The position numbers were made by a program, and so were the translations under genes. A DNA stretch of 6,381 nucleotides from an uncultured Clostridia bacterium (GTDB taxonomy: Bacteria; Bacillota; Clostridia; Peptostreptococcales; Anaerovoracaceae). Below the pieces are notes generated by a model. It was given only the letters and a program-made list of their open reading frames with translations. It ran no database searches and had not been told where the DNA came from. Below, one piece after another: positions 6,363-6,381 of the stretch (position 1 is its first letter; every line of letters starts with the position of its first letter). The DNA lies in NCBI GenBank assembly GCA_934278965.1, contig CAKQWL010000045.1, positions 1 through 6,381 of the forward strand, written 5' to 3'.

Positions 6363-6381
6363 CGCTGCGTCAGAAGCAGCG
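6363..6381. terminator. Probable intrinsic terminator, cut by the window edge
   Basis: CGCTGC (6363-6368) pairs with GCAGCG (6376-6381) around a seven-base loop, 25 bases after the PHP stop codon. The upstream flank is A-rich (6342-6360), so on the minus strand the hairpin is followed almost at once by a T-rich tract, as a terminator for a convergent gene would be. On the plus strand the stem probably continues past 6381 into a T-run pairing with AAAACGG, but that sequence is not visible. A bidirectional terminator is the best reading. Confidence 0.55.

Noticed and set aside
1..6381. CRISPR arrays, tRNA genes, transposon ends, phage or defence genes
   Set aside because: Nearly the whole window is six recognisable housekeeping-type genes. 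Reading by eye, I found no regularly spaced repeats, cloverleaf, transposase or terminal inverted repeats.

Overview
The window looks like ordinary chromosome from an anaerobic member of the Firmicutes (Clostridia). A Lachnospiraceae-type relative is my best guess. The evidence is strong AGGAGG-type ribosome binding sites, roughly even base composition, and a nucleoside-type ABC transporter whose second ATPase half has a clostridial-looking sequence. Nothing in 6.4 kb fixes the genus. All six genes read on the plus strand and are tightly packed. I see no tRNA, rRNA, CRISPR array, insertion sequence or prophage gene.

Positions 1-61 are the end of an intergenic leader with a well-formed imperfect hairpin (14-37) just ahead of the first gene. 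Positions 62-3587 hold a three-gene transporter cassette: a double-domain ATPase (507 aa) and two different permeases (359 and 308 aa). The ATPase and first permease overlap as ATGA, and the two permeases overlap as TAATG. This is the core of a basic-membrane-protein (BMP)-type nucleoside importer like Bacillus YufOPQ/NupOPQ. The substrate-binding lipoprotein is not present and probably lies just upstream of the window.

A 12-helix major facilitator antiporter (3609-4844) starts 21 bases after the second permease and is probably read from the same transcript. A 69-base gap with a small hairpin follows. After it come a DJ-1/PfpI-family protein (4914-5483) and, 14 bases on, a PHP-domain metal-dependent phosphoesterase of the RNase AM/YciV type (5498-6337). 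The window ends inside what looks like an intrinsic terminator (6363-6381 visible), which probably closes the cluster.

Functionally, the importer would bring in nucleosides. The PHP enzyme belongs to a family that acts on 3',5'-bisphosphonucleosides and short RNA ends. A nucleotide salvage or turnover theme is therefore possible, but it is inference. I found no convincing undescribed system. The points most worth checking are the short C-terminus and altered mid-protein motif of the PHP protein, the leader hairpin, and the role of the antiporter next to the importer.
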